A stretch of DNA of 64,000 bases from Methylobacteriaceae bacterium (GTDB taxonomy: Bacteria; Pseudomonadota; Alphaproteobacteria; Rhizobiales; Beijerinckiaceae): the NCBI GenBank assembly GCA_020638135.1, contig JACKJE010000012.1, positions 42,955 through 106,954 on the forward strand. The letters are read 5' to 3'. Position numbers and translations under genes: made by a program. Within the stretch, counting starts at the first letter, position 1, and each line of letters begins with the position of its first letter. Of the stretch, positions 34,774 to 43,258 are shown piece after piece. The notes below the pieces were generated by a model. That model was not told the origin of the DNA and searched no databases. It was given only the letters and a program-made list of their open reading frames with translations.

Positions 34774-35181
34774 ATGGAGGGTGAAGTGGCCAATCTTGCG
34801 CGCATCGAGACGGACAATGCCGTCGCCGAACTGCCGATCGCCGCATTCGACGATTGCCCGATCGACCTCGTGCATCTCTCCCGCCAGACCTTTGGCGAGC
34901 GCGATCTCGAAACCGAGCTGCTGCGCCTGTTCGACCGCCAGTCCCGCCAGATCGTCGAGCGCCTGACCGTGGGACCGGTGGCGGAAGCCCGCTGGCGCGC
35001 CGAGCTCGCCCATACGCTGAAAGGCTCCGCCCGCGCCGTCGGCGCCTTCGCCGTCGCCGCCGCCGCCGAGGCCTACGAACTCGACGCCCGCGCCGGCGCC
35101 GATCTGACCCGCGCTCTGGCGGCGCTCACCCGCGCGGTCGCGGCCGCCCAAGCGGCCATCGCAGAGCTGCTGGCGGGCTGA
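34774..35181 (+). CDS. Stand-alone HPt domain protein
   Basis: A 135-residue histidine phosphotransfer protein. FGERDLETELLRLFDRQ and AHTLKGSARAVGAFAVA are the helices around the phospho-accepting His (HTLKGS, about residue 80). It should shuttle phosphate between hybrid sensor kinases and response regulators, but no kinase or regulator is adjacent. GGAGG at 34776-34780 points to the in-frame GTG at 34786 as the more likely start. The ATG at 34774 has only GGAAGG three bases before it. A family C repeat separates this region from the reductase further downstream. Confidence 0.86.
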   Translation: MEGEVANLARIETDNAVAELPIAAFDDCPIDLVHLSRQTFGERDLETELLRLFDRQSRQIVERLTVGPVAEARWRAELAHTLKGSARAVGAFAVAAAAEAYELDARAGADLTRALAALTRAVAAAQAAIAELLAG

Positions 35182-35322
35182 ACGGCCGGCGTCCGGGCGC
35201 CGATTGCCGCAACCCCCGTCCAAGCCCTCGCCAAACCGTTTCCATGCATATAAAGGAGACGCGCCGCGCCCTTGTTTCGGGGGGCGCGATCCGTTTCGCC
35301 TGCTAAGGAAAGTCTCTCGCCT

Positions 35323-35643
35323 ATGGCCAAGATCACCTTCGTCGATTCCGAGGGCAAATCTCGCACCGTGGACGCGGAAGTCGGTTCGACCGTGATGGAA
35401 ACCGCGATCCGCAATTCGATTCCCGAAATCCTCGCCGAATGCGGCGGCGCCTGCGCCTGCGCGACCTGCCACGTCTATGTCGACGAAGGCTGGCTCGCCA
35501 AGACGGGCAAGGCCTCGGCCATGGAAGAGGACATGCTCGACTTCGCCTTCGAGGTGAAGCCGACCTCGCGCCTGAGCTGCCAGATCAAGGTCACGGCCGA
35601 TCTCGACGGCCTGGTCGTCAACACCCCCGGCAAGCAGGGCTGA
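35323..35643 (+). CDS. 2Fe-2S ferredoxin (adrenodoxin type)
   Basis: A 106-residue ferredoxin of the adrenodoxin/FdxB class. Cluster ligands are in ECGGACACATCHVYV (C-x5-C-x2-C spacing) near residues 38-50 and the fourth Cys is in RLSCQIKV near residue 85. Helix 3 EEDMLDFAF is the usual interaction surface for P450s or Fe-S assembly partners. AAGGAA precedes the ATG at 35323. The next gene downstream encodes a ferredoxin-NADP reductase, a natural redox partner, with a family C repeat between them. Confidence 0.93.
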   Translation: MAKITFVDSEGKSRTVDAEVGSTVMETAIRNSIPEILAECGGACACATCHVYVDEGWLAKTGKASAMEEDMLDFAFEVKPTSRLSCQIKVTADLDGLVVNTPGKQG

Positions 35644-35644
35644 T

Positions 35645-35763
35645 CGACCCCCTCCCCACCCCTCCCGCACTTCGCGGGAGAGGGAGCAGTCCCGAGATTG
35701 CGGCTAGCGCTCGCCGTCCCCTCTCCCGGGCGCGAAGCGAACGGGGGAGGGAAAGGGAGGGGG
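35645..35763. repeat. Palindromic intergenic repeat, family C, copy 3
   Basis: CCCTCCCGCACTTCGCGGGA with AGAGGG at the left and CCCCTCTCCCGGGCGCGAAG with a GGGGGAGGG end at the right, between the ferredoxin and reductase genes, which are otherwise likely to be co-transcribed. Confidence 0.7.
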
Positions 35764-35794
35764 CCTACGAGCCAAACAACAAGCGAGGATCGAG

Positions 35795-36832
35795 ATGAGC
35801 GACATCATTGCCACCGACGTCGTCATCGTCGGCGCTGGCCCCGCCGGCCTGTTCGCCGTCTTCGAACTCGGGCTGCTCGACATCCGCGCCCATCTCGTCG
35901 ACATCCTGCCGCGCGCTGGCGGCCAGTGTTCCGAGCTCTACCCGGAAAAGCCGATCTACGACATTCCGGGCTTCCCCATCGTCACCGGCCAGGGGCTGGT
36001 CGACAATCTGGTGCAGCAGATCGAGCCTTTCCATCCGACCTACCATTTCGGCGAGATGGTCGTCTCGCTCGAGGCGCTGGGCACGGCCGACAAGCCCGCC
36101 TTCCGGGTGCAGACGGACGCCGGCAAGACCTTCGAGTGCAAATGCGTCATCGTGGCGGCGGGCGGCGGCTCGTTCCAGCCGAAGAAGCCGCCGATCGCGG
36201 GCATCGACGCCTATGAGGGCAAGTCCGTCCACTACGCCGTGCGGCGCATGGAGGATTTCCGCGACCATAACGTGATGATCGTCGGCGGCGGCGATTCTGC
36301 GCTCGACTGGACGCTGAACCTGCATCCCGTGGCCAAGCGCATCACCCTCGTGCATCGCCGCGACGAATTCCGCGGCGCGCCGCATTCGGTCAACTCCATG
36401 CGCGAACTGGTCGAAGCCGGCAAGATGGACCTCGTGATCGGTCAGGTCGGCTCGCTGGCGGGCGAAGGCGGCGAGCTGAAGACCGCGACCGTCAAGCTCA
36501 ACGACGGCACGACGCGCGACATCGCCTGCGAGCGCATGATGCCGTTCTTTGGCCTGACCATGAAGCTTGGGCCCATCGCCGACTGGGGCCTCAACCTGCA
36601 CGAGAACCTCGTGCCGGCGGATACGGAAAAGTTCGAGACCTCGACGCCGGGCATTTTCGCGATAGGCGACATCAACACCTATCCCGGCAAGCTGAAACTC
36701 ATTCTTTCCGGCTTCCATGAAGGCGCGCTGGCCGCCCAGAAGGTCCACCGCTACGTCTACCCGGACAAGAAGCTGACCTTCCAGTACACGACGTCATCGA
36801 CGAGCCTGCAAAAGAAGCTCGGGGTGAATTGA
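35795..36832 (+). CDS. Ferredoxin-NADP reductase, thioredoxin-reductase-like type
   Basis: A 345-residue flavoprotein. FAD-binding GAGPAG is near residue 13 and NADPH-binding GGGDSALDW near residue 163. GIFAIGDINTYPGKLKLILS, the second FAD motif, is near residue 285. The redox CxxC of thioredoxin reductases is absent at the usual position (ALDWTLN region), which is typical of this FNR class from Bradyrhizobium, Bacillus and green sulphur bacteria. It should reduce the ferredoxin encoded just upstream with NADPH, or run in reverse. Confidence 0.93.
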   Translation: MSDIIATDVVIVGAGPAGLFAVFELGLLDIRAHLVDILPRAGGQCSELYPEKPIYDIPGFPIVTGQGLVDNLVQQIEPFHPTYHFGEMVVSLEALGTADKPAFRVQTDAGKTFECKCVIVAAGGGSFQPKKPPIAGIDAYEGKSVHYAVRRMEDFRDHNVMIVGGGDSALDWTLNLHPVAKRITLVHRRDEFRGAPHSVNSMRELVEAGKMDLVIGQVGSLAGEGGELKTATVKLNDGTTRDIACERMMPFFGLTMKLGPIADWGLNLHENLVPADTEKFETSTPGIFAIGDINTYPGKLKLILSGFHEGALAAQKVHRYVYPDKKLTFQYTTSSTSLQKKLGVN

Positions 36833-36840
36833 GGGGCGGC

Positions 36841-36863
36841 GCGACCGCTGTTTTCGCGGTCGC
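36841..36863. terminator. Bidirectional hairpin between convergent genes
   Basis: GCGACCGC-TGTTTTC-GCGGTCGC, a perfect 8-base stem, sits between the stop codons of the reductase (36832) and the molybdopterin subunit (36900). It lacks a strong T-run but is well placed to end both transcripts. Confidence 0.55.
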
Positions 36864-36899
36864 CATCCTGAGTTTCGCTTTTCCGCAGTCCGAAACGTC

Positions 36900-39206
36900 C
36901 TAGTTCGCTTTCCGCCCGGCTGCCGCAATCTTGCCGAAGATTTTCGACGGCGTCGCCGGCATGTCGATCGCGGTGATTCCATAGAGCGACAGCGCATCGA
37001 TGACGGCGTTGACCACCGCCGGCGTCGAGCCGATCGACCCCGCCTCGCCCGCGCCCTTCAGACCGAGCGGATTGGTGGTCGAGGGCACATTGCGCGTCTC
37101 GAAATCGAACCTCACGAGATTTTCCGCGCGCGGGACCTGATAGTCCATCAGGCTCGCCGTGATGAGCTGGCCGTCGCCGTCGTAGACAGTCTGCTCCATC
37201 AGCGCCTGACCGACGCCCTGCGCGATGCCGCCGTGCACCTGCCCCTGTAGCAGCAGCGGATTGAGCGTCATGCCGAAATCGTCGCAGACCGTGTAGCGCA
37301 CGATCTGCGTCTCGCCGGTGTCGGGATCGATCTCGACTTCGCAGACATGCGTGCCGTTGGGATAGGTCGCGTCCGGCGGAACGAACTCGCCGCCGCCGGT
37401 CAGCATCTCGGGTTTGGCCTGCGGCAGTTTCGCAATATCCGAAAAGCTGATCGTGCGGTCCGTGCCGATCACGCGCGCCGCGCCGTCGGAAAATTCGATA
37501 TCGCCCGCAGCGACTTCCAGCGCCTCGCCCGCGAGCTTGCGCAATTGCTCGGCCAGTTGCTCGGAGGCGCGCGTCACCATGACGGCGCCGACCGGAATGG
37601 AGCGCGAGCCGCCAGTGCCGGCGCCCGTCTTCACGATGTCGGTATCGCCCTGCACCATCCGCACATGGGCGGGGTCTATGTCGAGATGCTGCGCCACGAT
37701 CTGCGCATAGGCCGTAGCATGGCCCTGCCCGTTAGACTGCGTGCCGATGACGATGGTGAAGCCGCCGTCCTTGTCGAGCGCCACCGTTCCGGTCTCGCCC
37801 TCGCCCCAGGCGGTGCATTCGATATAGCTCGCCATGCCGATGCCGCGCAGGCGCCCGCGTTTCTTCGCCTCGTCGCGGCGCGCGGCAAAGCGCGACCACT
37901 CGGCCTTCTCGAGCGCCTTGCGCATCGCGCCCTCGAATTCGCCGACATCGAACACACGCTCGGTCGGCGTCGAATAGGGCATCTGTGACGGCTTGATGAA
38001 ATTCTTCGCGCGAATCTCTTCGCGCGCAATGCCGGTTTCGCGCGCGCAGACGTCGACGAGACGTTCGAGCACGTAGGCTGCCTCCGGCCGGCCCGCGCCG
38101 CGATAGGCGTCGACCGGCACCGAATGCGTATAGACCGCCGTGCATACGGCATGGACCTTGGCAATGTCGTAGGGGCCCGTCGCCATGGTCGCGCCGAGCC
38201 ATGGAATATACGGCCCATATTGCGAGAGATAGGCGCCGAGATCGGCGAGAATATGCACGCGCAGCGCAAGGAACTTGCCATCCTTGTCGAGCGCCATCTC
38301 CGCCTTGGTGATGTTGTCGCGGCCCTGCGCGTCGCCCAGAAAATGCTCGGTGCGATCGGCAACCCAGCCGACCGCGCGGCCGCAGCGCCTGGCTGCTTCC
38401 AGCACCAGCGGATATTCGCGGTAGATGAACGTCTTCGTGCCGAAACCGCCGCCGACGTCGTGCGTCACGACGCGCAGGTTTGAAGCCTCGATCCCGAGCA
38501 CGCCCGACACCGACTCCTGCAAGCCGTTCACGCCCTGGCTCGACACGGTCAGCGTGTAACGTTTCGTCCCGGCGTCATATTCGCCGCAGGCCGAGCGCGG
38601 CTCCATGAAATTGGCGACGAGGCGCTGGTTGACGACCTCGACCGAACAGGTGCGCGCGGCGCTGGCGAAGATGGGATCGACATCCGCCGCCTTGCCCACC
38701 GCATTCTCGAAAGCGACGTTCGTCTCGTAGTCCGGCCACACCAGCGGCGTGCCATTTTCGAGCGCGGCCTTCGAGCCGATGACGGCGGCTTCCGGGTGAT
38801 ATTCGACATGGATCGCTTCGGCAGCATCTCGCGCGAGAACCTCGCTGTCGGCGACGATCATGGCGACGGCGTCGCCGACATGCCGCACGCGGCCGCGCGC
38901 GAGCAGCGGATAATCGGGCTGCGCCATTTCATTGCCGTCGGCGTTCGGCATGGGCGCGAGACACGGCAATTGCTGGAGATGGCCGATGTCGCCCGCCGTC
39001 AGGATCAGCGCGACGCCGGGCATGGCGGCCGCCGCCTTCGTATCGATCGCGCCGATGCGCGCGTGCGCATGAGGCGAGCGCAGGAACACCGCCGTCAGCC
39101 GGTCCGTCGGCAGCGCGTCCGCATTGTAGCGCCCGGCGCCGGTGATGAACTTCTGATCCTCGACACGCCGCACCGCCTGTCCGACGCCGAATTTTTTGGG
39201 CTTCAT
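36900..39206 (-). CDS. Xanthine dehydrogenase family molybdopterin-binding subunit
   Basis: A 768-residue large subunit. The opening QAVRRVEDQKFITGAGRYNA is typical of the CoxL/aldehyde oxidase group. GGGFGTKTF and AYRGAGRPE (near residues 365-373) are molybdopterin cytosine dinucleotide contacts, GQGHATAYAQIVAQHL follows, and the catalytic Glu is in LGLKGAGEAG near residue 715. AYRGAGR rather than AYRCSFR argues against aerobic CO dehydrogenase form I. The usual FAD and 2Fe-2S subunit genes are not adjacent. GGAG six bases before the ATG at 39206 sets the start. Substrate unknown, perhaps an aldehyde or N-heterocycle. Confidence 0.88.
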   Translation of the reverse strand: MKPKKFGVGQAVRRVEDQKFITGAGRYNADALPTDRLTAVFLRSPHAHARIGAIDTKAAAAMPGVALILTAGDIGHLQQLPCLAPMPNADGNEMAQPDYPLLARGRVRHVGDAVAMIVADSEVLARDAAEAIHVEYHPEAAVIGSKAALENGTPLVWPDYETNVAFENAVGKAADVDPIFASAARTCSVEVVNQRLVANFMEPRSACGEYDAGTKRYTLTVSSQGVNGLQESVSGVLGIEASNLRVVTHDVGGGFGTKTFIYREYPLVLEAARRCGRAVGWVADRTEHFLGDAQGRDNITKAEMALDKDGKFLALRVHILADLGAYLSQYGPYIPWLGATMATGPYDIAKVHAVCTAVYTHSVPVDAYRGAGRPEAAYVLERLVDVCARETGIAREEIRAKNFIKPSQMPYSTPTERVFDVGEFEGAMRKALEKAEWSRFAARRDEAKKRGRLRGIGMASYIECTAWGEGETGTVALDKDGGFTIVIGTQSNGQGHATAYAQIVAQHLDIDPAHVRMVQGDTDIVKTGAGTGGSRSIPVGAVMVTRASEQLAEQLRKLAGEALEVAAGDIEFSDGAARVIGTDRTISFSDIAKLPQAKPEMLTGGGEFVPPDATYPNGTHVCEVEIDPDTGETQIVRYTVCDDFGMTLNPLLLQGQVHGGIAQGVGQALMEQTVYDGDGQLITASLMDYQVPRAENLVRFDFETRNVPSTTNPLGLKGAGEAGSIGSTPAVVNAVIDALSLYGITAIDMPATPSKIFGKIAAAGRKAN

Positions 39207-39323
39207 CTCGTGCTCCAATGTGCGGACCGTTCGCCGATGAATCTATGACGCTCGACGCAGGAGTCGAGCGCAATTGCAAATGTCATCTCCGCGAAAGCGG
39301 GAAACAATCATGGGCCCTGCAGC

Positions 39324-39434
39324 CGTCATTGCGAGCGAAGCGAAGCAATCCAGAGCCGGTTCGCCCCTCTGGATTGCTCTGTCGCTACAGGTGAAACCGC
39401 GGCGCGGTTTCACCGGAGTTCGTCGCCATGACGG
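39324..39434. repeat. Palindromic intergenic repeat, family D, copy 1
   Basis: CGTCATTGCGAGCGAAGCGA at the left end and TCGCCATGACGGCG at the right enclose AGCAATCCAG / CTGGATTGCT and GTGAAACCGCG / GCGGTTTCAC arms. The second copy is at 55672-55767. A CGCGAAAGCG fragment of another palindrome lies just upstream. Confidence 0.72.
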
Positions 39435-39441
39435 CGCCGCG

Positions 39442-40650
39442 TCACTTCCCCTTCATCAGATCGCTGATCACGACGAATTTCTCGCCGTTGAACTGCATCA
39501 GATAGCCGTCGCGCAGCGGCGTGTGATCGTCGGGCGTCGTGTTGAGCGTAATGCCCGGCATCAGCAGCGGCGCCTTCAGGCCCTTGAGGTTGCTCGCCTG
39601 CTTGATGATGTTTTCGCGCGTGAGATTGTCGCCGCATTGTTTCAGCAGCGCGACCAGCGTCGCGGCGCTGTAGTAGGCATATTCGCCCGACGAATAGTTC
39701 GGATCGACGCCCGGCACGCGCGTCTTGATGAACTCGACATAGGCATCGAGGTCGGGGTCCTTCGCGGCGGGATCGAGCGGCTTGATGGAAGCCAGCGTGA
39801 TGATGTCCTTGGCCGCGTCGAGGCCGGCGGGCTTCAGGATCGTCTCGACATTGGCGCAGCCCGACGACAGGAAGCGCACCGGCCGCCAGCCGATTTCCCA
39901 GGCCTTGCGGATCGCCTGCGCGCACGCGCGTGGGGTAACCGAGTAAATCAGGAAGACATCGGCCTTGGTGGCGGCGAGCGAGACGACCTGCGAGTCGACG
40001 GTCGGGTCCGTCACCTCGAAGGGCGTGACCTTCAGGAGCCGGTCCGGCATTTTCGCGAAGGCCTCGTTCACGCCCTTCATGTAGTCCTTGCCGGAATCGT
40101 CGTTCTGGTAGAGCACGGCGAACTTGGCGTTCGGATTCTTCTTGAGCGCATAGGCGATGTCGAAATTCGCCTCGTTCATGTAGTTGGGCGCCCAGGGCAG
40201 CGCGATCGAATAGGGCATGCCCTTCGGGTCGTTCCACTTGGAGGCCGACGAGATCAGGAAGATCTGCGGCACCTTGTTGACGTTGAGATATTTGGCGATT
40301 GCCGAAGACGGCGCCGTGCCCATCGTGCCGTAGACGAAGGCGACCTGATCGTTCTCGACGAGCCGCTTGGCGGCTTCCACTGTCTTGGGCGGCGCAAAGC
40401 CGTCGTCGAGCGAGATCATGTTGAGCTTGCGTCCGTTGACGCCGCCCTTCTCGTTGATCATGGCGAAATAGGCCGACATGATCTTGCCGACCGTGCCGAG
40501 CGACGACGCCGGCCCGCTGTACGGCATGGTGTTGCCGAACTTGATTTCCGTGTCGCTCACGCCCGGTCCGTAGGCTTTTTGCGCGAGCGCCGTGGTTGCG
40601 CCGAGCGTCAGCGCAAGCGCGAGGCCGAGACCCGTCTTCATCGCTTTCAT
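39442..40650 (-). CDS. Branched-chain amino acid-type ABC substrate-binding protein
   Basis: A 402-residue periplasmic binding protein with a Sec signal (TGLGLALALTLGATTALAQ). The mature protein starts KAYGPGVSDTEIKFGNTMPY-SGP, typical of LivK/Leu-Ile-Val binding proteins, followed by IFLISSASKWNDP and FAVLYQNDDSGKDYMKG segments of the two-lobed fold. No permease or ATPase gene is adjacent. It might work with the LivHMGF set 7 kb away or with a distant transporter. The ligand is unknown. Amides, amino acids and aromatic acids all occur in this family. Confidence 0.88.
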   Translation of the reverse strand: MKAMKTGLGLALALTLGATTALAQKAYGPGVSDTEIKFGNTMPYSGPASSLGTVGKIMSAYFAMINEKGGVNGRKLNMISLDDGFAPPKTVEAAKRLVENDQVAFVYGTMGTAPSSAIAKYLNVNKVPQIFLISSASKWNDPKGMPYSIALPWAPNYMNEANFDIAYALKKNPNAKFAVLYQNDDSGKDYMKGVNEAFAKMPDRLLKVTPFEVTDPTVDSQVVSLAATKADVFLIYSVTPRACAQAIRKAWEIGWRPVRFLSSGCANVETILKPAGLDAAKDIITLASIKPLDPAAKDPDLDAYVEFIKTRVPGVDPNYSSGEYAYYSAATLVALLKQCGDNLTRENIIKQASNLKGLKAPLLMPGITLNTTPDDHTPLRDGYLMQFNGEKFVVISDLMKGK

Positions 40651-40719
40651 GGGATTTCCTCCGACGGGTCTGGCGCCCGCATGGGAGGATTGTCGGACGA
40701 AATGACGCGACGATCAACA

Positions 40720-40861
40720 GGCGAACGCGAGTTCGCCAGTCGGAACTGCGGCAGTTGCGCGGCTCGGACCAGCCACTACGCGAGCTTGGGCCGATGGGCC
40801 GGGCGGCAGGCTGGCGCTCACGCGCTGTCCTTGACACCAGGCGCGCCTGCGGCGCTATCAT
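40720..40861 (+). promoter_or_regulatory. Promoter region of the chromate operon with palindromes
   Basis: TTGACA at 40831-40836 and TATCAT at 40856-40861 form a sigma70-type promoter with a 19-base spacer. The spacer contains a perfect 12-base palindrome, CAGGCGCGCCTG (40838-40849). Upstream, GGCGAAC-GCGA-GTTCGCC (40720-40737) is a second inverted repeat. AAGGGG lies 8 bases before the start at 40937. Confidence 0.6.
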
Positions 40862-40936
40862 GCGCGCAAGGGGAAGCGATCTCCCCGTGAGGCGACAGCC
40901 CAAGCATCGCGCCCATCACCTGCCAAGGGGCGCATC

Positions 40937-41764
40937 ATGTCGTCGTTCAATTCCATTTCGCCTGAAAAGCTTGCGCGCCTGATCGGTGTGCCGCACGGCC
41001 CCGCGCTCGTCGACGTCCGCGCGGACGAGGACTACGCGGCCGATCCACGGCTCATCCCCGGCGCGACGCGGCGCGCCTGCGAAAGCGTCGCCAGCTGGGC
41101 TGGGGACTTCGCCGGTCGCTCGGTCGTCGTCGCCTGCAACCGCGGTCAGAAACTGAGCGAAGGCGTCGCCGCCTGGTTGCGCGGCGCCGGCGCGACATCT
41201 GCCGAAACGCTTGCCGGCGGCCATGTCGCCTGGGCGGAGGCCGGCCTGCCGCTCGTGCCTCAGTCCAAACTTCCCGCGCGAGACCCACAGGGCCGCACAA
41301 TCTGGGTGACGCGCGCCCGACCCAAAGTCGATCGCATCGCCTGCCCGTGGCTGATCCGGCGCTTCGTCGATCCTGCGGCGGTCATTCTGTTCGTCGCGCC
41401 CTCGGAGGTGACCGCCGTCGCGGAAAAATTCGGCGGCGCGCCCTTCGATGTCGAAGGTGTTTTCTGGAGCCATCGCGGCGAGGCCTGCACCTTCGACACG
41501 ATGATCGAGGAATGGGGCCTCGCGATCCCGCCGCTCGAGCGTCTCGCGACAATCGTGCGCGGCGCCGACACGGCGCGGCCCGATCTCGCGCCTGAGGCCG
41601 CCGGGCTTCTCGCAGCATCGCTCGGGCTCTCGCGCATGTTCGCCGACGATCTCGAACAGCTCGAGGCCGGCATGACGCTGTACGACGCCTTCTACCGCTG
41701 GTGCCGCGACGCGACCGACGAAACGCACAATTGGCCGACCAACAAACCGGGCAAGCCCGCGTGA
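40937..41764 (+). CDS. Rhodanese-ChrB C-terminal fusion, chromate resistance protein
   Basis: A 275-residue protein. Residues 1-110 form a rhodanese domain with active-site Cys in VVACNRGQKLSEG near residue 70. Residues 120-270 match the ChrB C-terminal domain: IWVTRARPKVDRIACPWLIR, FVDPAAVILFVAP, GEACTFDTMIEEWGL and MTLYDAFYRWCRDATDE. ChrB proteins regulate or assist ChrA-mediated chromate efflux. Here the usual N-terminal DNA-binding part is replaced by rhodanese, so this is probably an effector rather than a repressor. GTGA overlap with chrA indicates translational coupling. Confidence 0.87.
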   Translation: MSSFNSISPEKLARLIGVPHGPALVDVRADEDYAADPRLIPGATRRACESVASWAGDFAGRSVVVACNRGQKLSEGVAAWLRGAGATSAETLAGGHVAWAEAGLPLVPQSKLPARDPQGRTIWVTRARPKVDRIACPWLIRRFVDPAAVILFVAPSEVTAVAEKFGGAPFDVEGVFWSHRGEACTFDTMIEEWGLAIPPLERLATIVRGADTARPDLAPEAAGLLAASLGLSRMFADDLEQLEAGMTLYDAFYRWCRDATDETHNWPTNKPGKPA

Positions 41765-43146
41765 GCGCGCCCGCGACGATCGACAAGGCCGGTCATGGCG
41801 TCTCGATGCGGGAGGCTTTCCACGTCTGGCTGCGCGTCGCGGCGCTCAGCTTCGGCGGGCCGGCCGGCCAGATCGCGGTCATGCATCGCATCGTGGTCGA
41901 GGACAAGCGCTGGATTTCCGACGCGCGATTCCTGCATGCGCTCAACTACTGCATGCTGCTGCCCGGCCCCGAGGCGCAGCAGCTTGCGACCTATATCGGC
42001 TGGTTGATGCACCGGACGGCGGGCGGGCTGATGGCCGGCCTGCTATTCATTCTGCCAGGCGCAATCGCCATCATGGTCCTGAGCGCGATCTACGCGCTCT
42101 ATGGCGATGTCGCGCTCGTCTCGGCATTGTTTCTCGGCCTCAAGGCGGCCGTGCTCGCCATCGTCGTCGACGCGCTGCTGCGGATCGGCAGGCGCGCGCT
42201 GAAGAACAATGTGCTGCGCGCCATCGCGGCAGCCGCATTCGTCGGCATTTTCTTTTTCGCCCTCCCCTTCCCGCTCATCATACTTGCGGCGGGCCTGGTC
42301 GGCTTCATCGGCGCGCGCGCGGGCTTGCCGGCTTTCGCAGGGAGCGGCGGGCATGCCGCCGGCAGCGGCCCGCAGGTTGTCGAGAGCCTGCTCGGCGAGG
42401 GAACGCCCGACCATGCGCGGCCCGCGCTCTCCGCATTCCTGCGCACGCTCGCGGTCTGGCTGCCAATCTGGCTCGCGCCGGTCGCGATCGTCGTCGCGAC
42501 GCTCGGCGGCGCGAATGTCTTCAGCCAGATCGCTGTCTTTTTCTCGAAGATGGCCATGGTGACTTTCGGCGGCGCCTATGCGGTGCTCGCCTATGTCGCG
42601 CAGCAGGCGGTCGAACGTTTCCATTGGCTCGACGCGCGCGAAATGCTCGACGGCCTCGGCATGGCCGAAACCACCCCCGGCCCGCTCATCATGGTGCTGC
42701 AATTCGTCGGCTTCCTCGCCGCCTTCCGCGACGCGGGCGGCCTGCCGCCGCTCGTCGCCGGCGCACTCGGCGGCCTGCTGGCGACCTGGGTCACCTTCGC
42801 GCCGTGCTTTCTCTGGATATTCGCCGGCGCGCCGTTCATCGAGCGGCTGCGCCACAACAAGGCCCTGTCCGGCGCGCTCTCGGCGATTACCGCAGCCGTC
42901 GTGGGGATCGTCCTCAACCTGACGATCTGGTTCGCCGTCCACGCGCTCTTTCGTCAGACGACGCCCGTGCGCGGCTTGGGGCTTCGTTTCGACGCGCCAA
43001 TTCCCGCCAGCGTCGACGGCTGGGCGCTGGCGCTGGCCATCGGCGCGGCGCTCGCCATCTTCCGGCTCAAACTCGGCATGATCGCCGCGCTCTCCGGCGC
43101 AGCGGCGGCGGGTGTCCTTTTGCGCCTCGCAGGCCTTGTCGGTTAG
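41761..43146 (+). CDS. chrA: Chromate transporter ChrA
   Basis: A 461-residue CHR-family efflux protein with two homologous halves. The first contains LRVAALSFGGPAGQIAVMHR, RFLHALNYCMLLPGPEAQQL and GGLMAGLLFILPGAIAIMVL. The second contains FFSKMAMVTFGGAYAVLAYV, MLDGLGMAETTPGPLIMVLQ and GGLLATWVTFAPCFLWIFAG. It exports chromate across the inner membrane. The GTG at 41761 overlaps the previous stop (GTGA). A longer reading to 41701 would lie inside the ChrB-like gene. The TAG stop is the first triplet of a family A repeat. Confidence 0.92.
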   Translation: MSAPATIDKAGHGVSMREAFHVWLRVAALSFGGPAGQIAVMHRIVVEDKRWISDARFLHALNYCMLLPGPEAQQLATYIGWLMHRTAGGLMAGLLFILPGAIAIMVLSAIYALYGDVALVSALFLGLKAAVLAIVVDALLRIGRRALKNNVLRAIAAAAFVGIFFFALPFPLIILAAGLVGFIGARAGLPAFAGSGGHAAGSGPQVVESLLGEGTPDHARPALSAFLRTLAVWLPIWLAPVAIVVATLGGANVFSQIAVFFSKMAMVTFGGAYAVLAYVAQQAVERFHWLDAREMLDGLGMAETTPGPLIMVLQFVGFLAAFRDAGGLPPLVAGALGGLLATWVTFAPCFLWIFAGAPFIERLRHNKALSGALSAITAAVVGIVLNLTIWFAVHALFRQTTPVRGLGLRFDAPIPASVDGWALALAIGAALAIFRLKLGMIAALSGAAAAGVLLRLAGLVG

Positions 43147-43258
43147 ATCAGCCTGCGCTTGAGCGGAAACGCTCAAGTGCAGAACAGCTGATCTGTTTCA
43201 AAGTGTGGAGTGCGCGTTTCGCGAAAAACCGGCGTCTGCTTTTTCGCCGTGCGCTCTA
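43144..43258. repeat. Family A repeat, copy 3 (both modules)
   Basis: Module 1 (43146-43193) has GATCAGC/GCTGATC around CTGCGCTTGAGCG / CGCTCAAGTGCAG. Module 2 (43206-43258) has TGGAGTGC/GCGCTCTA around GCGAAAAA/TTTTTCGC. Compared with copy 1, one stem pair changed from T-A to C-G and others became G-T pairs. The left TAG ends chrA and the right TAG, on the minus strand, ends the rhodanese gene. Confidence 0.85.
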
